Assembly: GCA_002495485.1 (NCBI GenBank)
Contig: DAFH01000059.1
Location: 419 to 6,812, forward strand
Direction: 5' to 3'
Source: Candidatus Bathyarchaeota archaeon UBA185
GTDB taxonomy: Archaea > Thermoproteota > Bathyarchaeia > 40CM-2-53-6
DNA length: 6,394 bases
Part shown: positions 1 to 6,129 of the stretch, one piece after another
Numbering within the stretch: the stretch's first letter is position 1
Layout of the letters: every line of letters begins with the position of its first letter
Program-made: the position numbers and the translations under genes
Notes under the pieces: generated by a model
Told to the model about the DNA's origin: nothing
The model's database searches: none
Seen by the model: only the letters and a program-made list of their open reading frames with translations

Positions 1-834
1 TACTTCGCCTCGGATATCGACCTCAAGAAGGTTCCTCTTCCAAGGGTTGGCGACCGGAGCTGAGGAGATGAGGGCTACGGTGTAAGGATGGCGTGGTTTA
101 GTCATGATCTCTTCTGTCTGACCCGATTCCACAACATCGCCCGAATACATGACCATCATGAAATCCGACATGTACTCTGCGACCGCAATGTTGTGGGTGA
201 TTAGCATGTAAGATAGTGAGTATTCTTTTTGCAGGTCAAGAAGCAGCTTAAGGATCTGAGCTTGGACGGAAGCATCAAGAGCACTTGTAGGTTCGTCTAG
301 AATTACGAGCTTTGGTTGGGGGCCGATCGCTCGTGCTATCGCGACGCGTTGCTTTTGTCCGCCGCTAAGTTGCCCAGGCACGCGGTCAGCGATGTCTTGA
401 GGAAGACCGACGACCGCTAAGCTTCTTTGAATCGCCCCGTCAACAGCTTCCTTTCCCCATCCCATCAAGCCGTAGAGAGGCTCCCCGATTGAGTCGCCGA
501 CCGTAATGTTGGGGTCTAATGATGAGTCGGGATCCTGAAAGACTATCTGTAGGTCTCTGTAAACAGTCCTGAGGTTAACCGTTCCGTTTGCAATACTATT
601 ACCGTTGAAGATTATATCTCCGCCCGTTGGTTTTGTGAGGAGTGCGATCGTCCTCGCGAGTGTAGTTTTTCCGCATCCAGATTCGCCCACGACCGCAAGC
701 GTTGTGCCTCGCCAGAGGGTCATATCGACGCCATCGACGGCGTGAATGAATTTCTTCGTCTTCGAGAATGGGTTAATGCCACGCTGAATCGGGAAATATT
801 TTCGTAGATTAGTTGTTTGCAGTATTGCTTCCAT
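1..834 (-). CDS. dppF: Dipeptide/oligopeptide ABC importer, second ATP-binding subunit (DppF/OppF type), C-terminus cut by window edge
   Basis: This cytoplasmic ATPase would pair with the DppD-type subunit to power peptide uptake. The window shows 278 codons from the ATG at 834 and no stop, so the end of the protein lies beyond the left edge. Visible motifs are Walker A GESGCGKT (residues 50-57), Q-loop FQDP (Gln100), signature LSGGQKQR (156-163), Walker B LVILDEP with Asp180-Glu181, D-loop SALD (184-187) and H-loop His214. The HPYT motif near residue 250 begins the C-terminal oligopeptide-transporter extension, so roughly 40-50 residues are probably missing. The ATG is preceded by GGTGAGG at 844-838, inside the upstream gene, which supports this start. 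It overlaps the end of dppD by 26 bp in another frame, so translation is likely coupled. The H-loop reads THN where THD or SHD is usual; this is minor. The substrate could be di- or oligopeptides, or less likely nickel or a sugar oligomer. Confidence 0.95.
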   Translation of the reverse strand, partial: MEAILQTTNLRKYFPIQRGINPFSKTKKFIHAVDGVDMTLWRGTTLAVVGESGCGKTTLARTIALLTKPTGGDIIFNGNSIANGTVNLRTVYRDLQIVFQDPDSSLDPNITVGDSIGEPLYGLMGWGKEAVDGAIQRSLAVVGLPQDIADRVPGQLSGGQKQRVAIARAIGPQPKLVILDEPTSALDASVQAQILKLLLDLQKEYSLSYMLITHNIAVAEYMSDFMMVMYSGDVVESGQTEEIMTKPRHPYTVALISSAPVANPWKRNLLEVDIRGEV

Positions 835-1900
835 CTGCCTCACCGTGCAGAAAACATGCGACCTGGTGGTCGTTCATCACGTCAAGGAGACGTGGTTTCC
901 TTTCGGAGCAGACCTGCATTGCGTATGGGCAACGAGACACATACTTGCAACCGACCATACGTGTCCTGAGGTCGGGGACAGAGCCGGGAATAGGCTTCAG
1001 AACAACTTTCCGCTTTGACCCGGTAGGAACGCACGAGATTAGTCCCTGTGTGTACGGGTGTAGAGGCTTCGAGAACAAGTCGTAGACATTCGATGTTTCC
1101 ACTATGTCGCCTGCATACATGACTGCGACTCTGTCTGCTACTTGGCAGGCGACTGCTAAGTCATGGGTTATGAGTAGAATGCTTGTTTTGACCTTGTCCA
1201 TTAGTTCCTTCATGAGTTTAAGCACCTGTGCCTGTGTAGTGACATCTAGTGCAGTCGTTGGCTCATCTGCGATTAGCAATGCGGGTTCTTGCGAAAGAGC
1301 CATTGCGATCATGACCCGCTGTCTCATGCCGCCGGAGAGCTCGAAGGGATATCGATCGATCACTTGATCCGGGTCCGGTATTCTTACAAGCTTTAATGAA
1401 GCGATCGTGTCCTCTTTCATTTCTGCAGGGATTTTTCTCTTGCCTCTTGGTAGTTTGCTGGGAGACGGCGGGACAATTTTGTGAGTTTTTTGCATGACCT
1501 CCGATTCGATCACAGAGCGGCCATCATCACGCATTCTCTTGATGGTGATTGCTTCTGCAATTTGATCCCCTATCTTGTATACAGGGTTCAGGCTGCTGAG
1601 GGGTTCTTGGAAGATCATGGCAATTTGAGTGCCTCGGTATTCCCTCATGCGTTTTGGGCCGAGTCCGAGTAGATTGGTCCCCTTGAATTCAATTTCTCCA
1701 TTGAGCACTCGAGCAGGAGGAGTGGGCAGCAGACCGATCATTGCGAGCGCCAGAGTGGATTTGCCGCAGCCTGACTCTCCCACAACGCTTACCAATTCAT
1801 TCTCGTTGATTTCGATGCTGACGCTGTCTAGGGCGGTCACCGCGCCCGCGCTTGACTCGTAGCCGACCGTGAGATCTTGGACCGACAACAATGCTGCCAA
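809..1900 (-). CDS. dppD: Dipeptide/oligopeptide ABC importer, first ATP-binding subunit (DppD/OppD type)
   Basis: This is a cytoplasmic ATPase of 363 residues, partner of DppF on the inner face of the membrane. Motifs in order are Walker A GESGCGKST (41-49), Q-loop FQEP (Gln98), signature LSGGMRQR (188-195), Walker B LLIADEP (Asp212-Glu213), D-loop TALD (216-219) and H-loop His246. The C-terminal domain has HPYT (281-284) and four cysteines (318, 324, 331, 349) in the arrangement conserved in DppD/OppD proteins, where some members bind a [4Fe-4S] cluster; cluster binding here is inferred. The stretch from Q-loop to signature is about 30 residues longer than in E. coli DppD, because of a basic, proline-rich insertion at about 122-160. 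The start is a TTG one base after the dppC stop, with AGAGG nine bases upstream. No ATG or GTG lies in this frame between the upstream in-frame stop and the TTG. The overlap with dppF implies one operon. Confidence 0.95.
   Translation of the reverse strand: MAALLSVQDLTVGYESSAGAVTALDSVSIEINENELVSVVGESGCGKSTLALAMIGLLPTPPARVLNGEIEFKGTNLLGLGPKRMREYRGTQIAMIFQEPLSSLNPVYKIGDQIAEAITIKRMRDDGRSVIESEVMQKTHKIVPPSPSKLPRGKRKIPAEMKEDTIASLKLVRIPDPDQVIDRYPFELSGGMRQRVMIAMALSQEPALLIADEPTTALDVTTQAQVLKLMKELMDKVKTSILLITHDLAVACQVADRVAVMYAGDIVETSNVYDLFSKPLHPYTQGLISCVPTGSKRKVVLKPIPGSVPDLRTRMVGCKYVSRCPYAMQVCSERKPRLLDVMNDHQVACFLHGEADGSNTANN
838..844 (-). promoter_or_regulatory. Ribosome-binding site of dppF inside dppD
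   Basis: GGTGAGG on the minus strand lies just before the ATG at 834 (six bases from the GGTG core). It is embedded in the dppD coding region, as expected for coupled overlapping genes. Confidence 0.55.
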
Positions 1901-1901
1901 T

Positions 1902-2771
1902 TCATCTGGCCTCTAGTGCTTCGCGAAATCCGTCTCCCAGTAAACTGAATCCTACTACCCCCACGGCAATTATGAACCCAGGTATGACTGAAAGCCATGG
2001 TGCTGTGATCAAGTAATCCTGATAGGAACCGACCATTTCACCCCAGTCCGGTTGAGGCGGTCTGACTGACAGGCCGAGATAGCTTAATCCCGAATAGAGA
2101 AGTATGACCGTTCCAATGTCGAGGGTAGCGTAAACGAGCATCGTCACCAGAATAGCCCGAAACACATGTTTGAAGAGTATCTTAGCGGTGCTCATGCCTG
2201 AGAGTCTAGCCGCCTCAATATAGTTCTGATGGGAGACTCTGAGAGCCTCTCCTCGCGCAAGTCTTGCATAGGGGGGCCACCAAATTATCATCAACGCGAT
2301 CATCATGTTCGATACCCCTGGGCCTAGGCTAACCGCTATCGCCATAGCGATGACAAGGACTGGTAAAGCGAATATCACGTCGGTGAACCTCATCAAGGCT
2401 TCATCTAATAGACCGCCGCGAAATGCGGCAACTGAACCAATTATCAGACCGACTGCCAATGCGACTCCGACGACAGCGAGACCGATACCGACGTCGTTTG
2501 GAGTCGATATTATGATGCGACTAAGCACGTCGCGTCCATTGATGTCGGTGCCCATCAGGTGACTGAGTGAAGGGGGAGCGAGAGCGGGTCCGACATTTTG
2601 TTGTATGGGGTCGTACGGTGTTATCTGTATTCCCAACAGGGTCGATACAGCGACGATTACAGCCAAAAGAAGGAAGCCGCATACAATTACGCCTCCAATT
2701 TGCGCTTCTTTGCTCCTCCGAAACAAGCGGAGGGTGTCGCGGGCTCTCTGACCGACGCCTGAGTTCAACAC
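1902..2771 (-). CDS. dppC: Dipeptide/oligopeptide ABC importer, inner-membrane permease (DppC/OppC type)
   Basis: This is a membrane permease of 289 residues that forms half of the translocation channel with DppB. It has the family's short cytoplasmic N-terminus, a first membrane segment at about 26-48, then the periplasmic/outer linker with the typical HLMGTDINGRDVLSR-like element (71-85). Further hydrophobic segments lie at about 94-117, 132-150, 150-168, 207-230 and 262-278. The ATPase-coupling EAA loop begins at 184 (YIEAARLSGM) and ends in a KHVFR element; the usual HxLPN ending is altered to HVFRA. LGLSVRPPQPDWG (232-244) and GDGFREAL near the end are hallmark DppC sequences. The start is a GTG four bases after the dppB stop, with AGGA seven bases upstream; the nearby ATG in another frame stops after four codons. 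The dppD start follows one base after the stop, so the genes are surely co-transcribed. Confidence 0.95.
   Translation of the reverse strand: MLNSGVGQRARDTLRLFRRSKEAQIGGVIVCGFLLLAVIVAVSTLLGIQITPYDPIQQNVGPALAPPSLSHLMGTDINGRDVLSRIIISTPNDVGIGLAVVGVALAVGLIIGSVAAFRGGLLDEALMRFTDVIFALPVLVIAMAIAVSLGPGVSNMMIALMIIWWPPYARLARGEALRVSHQNYIEAARLSGMSTAKILFKHVFRAILVTMLVYATLDIGTVILLYSGLSYLGLSVRPPQPDWGEMVGSYQDYLITAPWLSVIPGFIIAVGVVGFSLLGDGFREALEAR
1910..1914 (-). promoter_or_regulatory. Ribosome-binding site supporting the TTG start of dppD
   Basis: AGAGG on the minus strand lies nine bases before the TTG at 1900 and inside the last codons of dppC. It favours this TTG over two further TTG codons at 1891 and 1888. 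Confidence 0.6.
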
Positions 2772-2775
2772 CGAC

Positions 2776-3798
2776 TCATCCTAATCTTAGTTGCGGATCA
2801 ACGACGGCATACAAAATGTCGGCAGCTAGGTTCGAGATTACTATGACCAGAGCGAAAACCATTGTGACTCCCAGAACCCCCGGATAGTCTTGGGCTGCCA
2901 AAGAGGCTACAAGGTACTGTCCCATTCCAGGGTAGGCGAAAATATTTTCGACAAATATCGTTCCTGTAATCAGCCAAGTTACCATGAGCGAGGAGATAGT
3001 GACCACTGATATCATCGCGTTCCTGAGAGCATGTTTGAAGAACACCGTATTCTCATCAACACCCTTTGCCCGGGCTGTTCGAATATAGTTCGAATGCATC
3101 ACCTCAAGCAGAGAGCTTCTAAGAACTCGGGTGAGTACTCCGAAGGTAACTAACGCGAGTGCAAGGCTTGGCAGGATAACGTGTCGTAAGGAGCTTACAA
3201 AATACGACACATTACCTTCGATCAACGAGTCAAGCATCGGAAGGCCGGTGACGACTGTTGGGGGAGTAAGAGCAACATCGAAGGCGCCTCCAGACGGAAA
3301 CATGCGGAATATCAGGGCGAACACAATGAGAAGGATCAAAGCAACAAAGAAGGGAGGTGAGGAGTAGCCCGCGAGATAGAAGGCACGGATTGAAGTGTCT
3401 AGGGGCTTATGATGATATTGGGCGGACAGAACGCCCAGTGAGATCCCTAGGATTACCGAGATCACGAATGCGAAAAAAGCCAGCTGTAGTGTGAAGGGTA
3501 GGGTAATCGAAATGACTTCTACAACTGGCTGGAAGCCGCGTGATGGCGAGAGGCCTAGATTCCCCTGAAGCAGATTGAGAATATAATAGTAGTATTGCAC
3601 AGGGATCGGATCGTTGAGATGATACTTCTCAGCGTATAGAGCGGCCAGTTCAGGATGAATGCTCGCGCTCTTTCCCAACCATGCAGCTACCGTGTTGCTT
3701 CCGAAACTGCGGGAAAGCACGAAAGTCATGGTCACAACTGCGACTAGGACCACAATCCCGAAGACTATTCTACGCAGGACGTATCTGAACACGTTCAT
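2776..3798 (-). CDS. dppB: Dipeptide/oligopeptide ABC importer, inner-membrane permease (DppB/OppB type)
   Basis: This is a membrane permease of 340 residues, the usual DppB length, forming the channel with DppC. The N-terminus (RYVLRRIVFGIVVLV) is the standard first membrane segment, at about 8-30. The soluble outer loop contains the LNDPIPVQYYYY and GNLG elements (61-82). Membrane segments follow at about 101-124, 146-166, 206-222, 262-285 and 308-332. The EAA loop is at about 238-260 (YIRTARAKGV, ending in KHALRNA), and FVENIFAYPGMG (282-293) and the terminal VDPQLRLG are hallmarks of the family. The ATG at 3798 is the only common start after an in-frame TGA at 3828-3826. Its Shine-Dalgarno match is weak (GGGA 11 bases upstream), unlike the other genes here. 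It is the first importer gene. The place where a substrate-binding protein gene often sits is taken by the phosphofructokinase gene, 94 bp upstream. Confidence 0.95.
   Translation of the reverse strand: MNVFRYVLRRIVFGIVVLVAVVTMTFVLSRSFGSNTVAAWLGKSASIHPELAALYAEKYHLNDPIPVQYYYYILNLLQGNLGLSPSRGFQPVVEVISITLPFTLQLAFFAFVISVILGISLGVLSAQYHHKPLDTSIRAFYLAGYSSPPFFVALILLIVFALIFRMFPSGGAFDVALTPPTVVTGLPMLDSLIEGNVSYFVSSLRHVILPSLALALVTFGVLTRVLRSSLLEVMHSNYIRTARAKGVDENTVFFKHALRNAMISVVTISSLMVTWLITGTIFVENIFAYPGMGQYLVASLAAQDYPGVLGVTMVFALVIVISNLAADILYAVVDPQLRLG
2779..2782 (-). promoter_or_regulatory. Ribosome-binding site supporting the GTG start of dppC
   Basis: AGGA on the minus strand overlaps the final codons of dppB and lies seven bases before the GTG at 2771. 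Confidence 0.5.
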
Positions 3799-3892
3799 GC
3801 GGTCTCGCGTCCCACGGTCTGTGTCTCACGTTGCCAATCTAGGGTGCAGCATGAATATTTGACCTGTTTGTATGTCGGCGCTGCTCTCCAAA
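3799..3892 (-). promoter_or_regulatory. Intergenic gap before the importer operon, candidate promoter region
   Basis: These 94 bp separate the phosphofructokinase stop from dppB and are the only space for an importer promoter downstream of the phosphofructokinase gene. On the minus strand an AT-rich AAATATT (3860-3854) lies 55 bases before the dppB ATG and could be a TATA-like or -10-like element. No convincing -35 partner, strong hairpin or T-run terminator was found. The region may simply be transcribed through from the upstream gene. Confidence 0.25.
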
Positions 3893-4915
3893 TCATATCT
3901 GGAAATCCTTCAATTCGGCGAGGGTCTCTTTGTCAAGGTTTTTCATTTTTCCAAGAATGTCGACTAGCGGCACCTTCGAGAGGGTGTTCTTTTGCAAGCA
4001 AACCATTACGCCGTATTCTCCGTTCTTAACGGCCTCCACCGCGGCAACTCCGAGGCGAGTTGCCAGAAGACGGTCCCCGGCAGAAGGCGGGCCGCCTCTT
4101 ACAACGTGCCCTAACACGACCGCCCGTGTCTCGATGCCCACCCGTCTTTCGATCTCTCGCGCAAGCAGATCACCTATTCCGCCTAGACGCGGGTGGCCAA
4201 ATTCGTCCAACTTAGTCGCGTCTCCTGGAGGAGAACCAGTTATGCTACACCCTTCACCTACTACTACGACTGATGCCGTGGCGCCGGATTGATGCCGGTT
4301 TCTGAGGAACGTTGAGACTTTGTCTAGATCAACTGGTTCTTCGGGGACTAAGACCAAATTTGCACCGCTGGCGATTCCTGAATATGCGGCAATCCATCCT
4401 GCATGTCGTCCCATGACCTCTACGACCATTATTCTGTCATGGGATTCTCCAGTTGTCTGGATTCTGTCGATTGCTTCGACGGTCACGTTTACCGCGGAGT
4501 CGAACCCAAACGTAACATCCGTGCCGACTATATCGTTATCTATCGTCTTGGGTACGCCGACGACCTTCAGACCTCTATCAGCCAGTCTCGCGGCTACACT
4601 GAGAGTATCCTCACCCCCAACAGCGATCACGGCATCCAAACCAAGTTTCTTCACGTTGGCAAGCACCGTCTCCGGTCCGTTTGCATGACTGAAGGGGTTC
4701 GTTCTCGTCGTGTGGAGCATGGTTCCGCCTACACTAATCATGTGGGATACGTCCTCCCACCTCAGCGTCGTCGTGTCGGGCTTAAGCAGCCCAGCCCAGC
4801 CATGCCTGATGCCAACCACCTCGTACCCTAATTGCTCTGATTTCCTAACAACGGCCCTGGTAACCGCGTTTAATCCAGCACAGTCCCCTCCGCCATTCAA
4901 TATGCCAATCTTCAT
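3893..4915 (-). CDS. pfkA: 6-phosphofructokinase, predicted pyrophosphate-dependent (PfkA superfamily)
   Basis: This 340-residue cytoplasmic enzyme phosphorylates fructose 6-phosphate to fructose 1,6-bisphosphate. Family A motifs are GGGDCAGLN (8-16), GGT...R71 in the substrate/effector region, GGEDT (100-104), PKTIDNDI (122-129) with catalytic Asp126, MGRHAG (168-173), Glu221, and LGHVVRGGPPSAGDR (268-282) with His270 and Arg273. The residues matching E. coli positions 104 and 124, glycines in ATP-using enzymes, are Asp103 and Lys123. That pair is the known mark of pyrophosphate use, so EC 2.7.1.90 (pfp) and a reversible reaction are predicted. The GGGDC and GGEDT forms resemble the group of Amycolatopsis and related PPi enzymes. 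The Pro usual after GGGDC is Ala13. The ATG at 4915 has AGAGGA ten bases upstream. The gene stands alone between two gaps of about 95 bp, between an oxidoreductase pair and the importer. ATP use is the alternative and cannot be excluded by sequence. Confidence 0.95.
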   Translation of the reverse strand: MKIGILNGGGDCAGLNAVTRAVVRKSEQLGYEVVGIRHGWAGLLKPDTTTLRWEDVSHMISVGGTMLHTTRTNPFSHANGPETVLANVKKLGLDAVIAVGGEDTLSVAARLADRGLKVVGVPKTIDNDIVGTDVTFGFDSAVNVTVEAIDRIQTTGESHDRIMVVEVMGRHAGWIAAYSGIASGANLVLVPEEPVDLDKVSTFLRNRHQSGATASVVVVGEGCSITGSPPGDATKLDEFGHPRLGGIGDLLAREIERRVGIETRAVVLGHVVRGGPPSAGDRLLATRLGVAAVEAVKNGEYGVMVCLQKNTLSKVPLVDILGKMKNLDKETLAELKDFQI

Positions 4916-4925
4916 GGTCTGAGCT

Positions 4926-4932
4926 TCCTCTC
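4926..4932 (-). promoter_or_regulatory. Ribosome-binding site of the phosphofructokinase gene, overlapped by an inverted-repeat arm
   Basis: The minus strand reads GAGAGGA here, ending ten bases before the ATG at 4915. Most of its purines (4932-4928) are also the right-hand arm of the inverted repeat at 4970-4928, so base pairing could hide the site. Confidence 0.6.
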
Positions 4933-4970
4933 AGCGATTATTGAATCTGTCATGACCGATCAGCTGAGAG
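4928..4970 (-). repeat. Inverted repeat, 8-bp perfect arms, before the phosphofructokinase gene
   Basis: The arms CTCTCAGC (minus strand, 4970-4963) and GCTGAGAG (4935-4928) are exact complements, with 27 bases between them. As RNA this would place the phosphofructokinase Shine-Dalgarno purines in a stem. The spacer holds a perfect 8-base palindrome GTCATGAC at 4949-4956. The long loop and moderate arm length mean chance is possible. Confidence 0.4.
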
Positions 4971-4992
4971 ATGAGAATGCAGTGATCTACGA

Positions 4993-5011
4993 AAATGTAC
5001 CTCCTACATTT
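4993..5011 (-). repeat. Short perfect inverted repeat AAATGTA-GGAGG-TACATTT at the oxidoreductase stop codon
   Basis: Seven-base arms that are exact complements flank a five-base centre. The element touches the last base of the oxidoreductase stop codon and lies about 80 bases before the phosphofructokinase start. The TGTA-N5-TACA core looks like a dimeric-regulator operator; as RNA it is a compact hairpin with GGAGG in the loop. It is AT-rich with only a short T-run after it, so it is a poor intrinsic terminator. GGAGG has no start codon at a usable distance downstream. Confidence 0.5.
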
Positions 5012-6129
5012 CAGATATAGTTCGCTTTGGTACCGCCATCATTCATTGTCGCTTGAGGTGAGTAGGGCAGAAGGTCCGCACTTGGTTCGCCCGTTATGAT
5101 TGCTTCAGACATAAGTTCGCCGATTAGAGGAGCAAGCATTATTCCCTTGCCTGAGTCACCGAGGGCGACGGAGAGATTTCCGTACCCGACCCTGCCACAA
5201 ATCGGCTCGGAGTTGGGTGTGGTCTCGACTAGTCCCGCCCATGACCTCAGAACTTTTGCGGCGCGCAGGGACGGCAGCAAGGCCGTGAGTTCGGTTGCGG
5301 CGTCATCTAGGAATTCCAAAGTCGATTTGGTGTCTTTGGGGTTCGGATCTGTTCTGGGAATGTGGCAGATGATTTCGCCGCGAAGGCTCTGGTTGATGTA
5401 CATTCTATCCCGATATAGTTCAATCATGGGCTTCAAGAAGAACTTCAACGGTTCCGTTGCGAGCATTTCGTGCCTTACAATTACTGTCGGCACGTCTAAG
5501 CCAGCCGAGCGGAGGATACTGCGCGTTCCAACTCCCGCGGAAAGGACGAAGGCGTCCGCCTCGTAGGTGCCTTGGTCGGTGTCAAGCCCACGAACTTGTT
5601 CCCCATTAGCCTCTAGGCCTTTCACGAGCGCGGGGCGAAGCAATTTGCCCCCGTGCTCCAAGAGGCCTTTCCAATATCCGAAGACAACAGAGAAGGGATG
5701 TATAGAACCATCCCCTCTTGATAGAGTCCCGCCAACAATTGAACTTGCGTCTAGCATTGAATACCGACGAGAAAGTTCTTGACGCGAGAGGCTTGTCGTT
5801 TCGATTCCGAGAGACTGCTGGATTTTCGTATATTCCTTGATCTGCATGAGTTGGTCCTCGTCGGTTGCAAGGAGCAGGTAGCCGTCTTGTCGGAATGGAA
5901 TGTTGAAGTCAAGCGCTCCTGACAGGTGTTCTAGAAGGTCCCGGTTTCGCTTAGCGAGGCTGATATCATGCTCGTTGTCCCATTGAGAGTGTACAGCTCC
6001 GATGGCCCTGACGCTTAATCCGCTTCCTGGATATCGGCTTTCGAGAACTATTACCTCGACTCCGCGAACGGCTAGGTTGTAGGCTATGCTGAGCCCCATA
6101 ATTCCGGCGCCGACGACTATGACACGCAT
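5011..6129 (-). CDS. FAD-dependent amine/amino-acid oxidoreductase, DAO family (SoxB / proline dehydrogenase beta-like)
   Basis: This 372-residue flavoenzyme would oxidise a small amine or amino acid such as sarcosine, glycine, proline or hydroxyproline; which one cannot be read from sequence. The N-terminus has the FAD-binding Rossmann motif GAGIMG (7-12) with Glu30 at the end of the second strand to hold the ribose. QDGYLLLAT (81-89), DGSIHPF (140-146) and the C-terminal WAGLVETTPNSEPICG (297-312) plus GDSGKGIMLAPLIGE (324-338) are standard DAO elements. The position of the covalent-FAD cysteine of monomeric sarcosine oxidase appears to lack Cys, so FAD is probably bound non-covalently. The start is the ATG at 6129, directly before the Rossmann fold, with GGGAGAG eight bases upstream. 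A longer reading back to 6273 only duplicates the iron-sulfur gene in another frame. It shares one base with the stop of the iron-sulfur gene (TAATG), which points to coupled subunits and a dehydrogenase passing electrons to an acceptor other than oxygen. Confidence 0.9.
   Translation of the reverse strand: MRVIVVGAGIMGLSIAYNLAVRGVEVIVLESRYPGSGLSVRAIGAVHSQWDNEHDISLAKRNRDLLEHLSGALDFNIPFRQDGYLLLATDEDQLMQIKEYTKIQQSLGIETTSLSRQELSRRYSMLDASSIVGGTLSRGDGSIHPFSVVFGYWKGLLEHGGKLLRPALVKGLEANGEQVRGLDTDQGTYEADAFVLSAGVGTRSILRSAGLDVPTVIVRHEMLATEPLKFFLKPMIELYRDRMYINQSLRGEIICHIPRTDPNPKDTKSTLEFLDDAATELTALLPSLRAAKVLRSWAGLVETTPNSEPICGRVGYGNLSVALGDSGKGIMLAPLIGELMSEAIITGEPSADLLPYSPQATMNDGGTKANYI

Noticed and set aside
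1421..1537. Frameshift or insertion-sequence remnant in dppD as the cause of its extra length
   Set aside because: The reading frame and motifs on both sides are intact and no inverted repeats or target duplications flank the segment; a true protein insertion fits better.
2567..2887. Plus-strand open frame of 106 codons across the dppB/dppC junction
   Set aside because: It is antisense to two well-supported permease genes and has no recognisable domain.
3826..3852. Eight-codon reading frame on the minus strand ahead of dppB, possible leader peptide
   Set aside because: No good ribosome-binding site, no run of regulatory codons and no attenuator-like hairpins after it; chance is enough to explain it.
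4320..4831. Overlapping plus-strand open frames of 122 and 142 codons
   Set aside because: Both lie antisense to the phosphofructokinase gene and show no family features; the Ser/Thr/Pro-rich composition of the first is typical of shadow frames.
4993..5011. Reading the short inverted repeat as an intrinsic terminator
   Set aside because: The stem is AT-rich and followed by only four Ts, so it lacks the strong GC stem and T-run needed; it is kept only as a candidate operator or hairpin.
5096..5566. Open reading frame of 156 codons on the plus strand
   Set aside because: It is wholly antisense to the FAD oxidoreductase, whose motifs are intact; the translation shows no recognisable domain and looks like a shadow frame.
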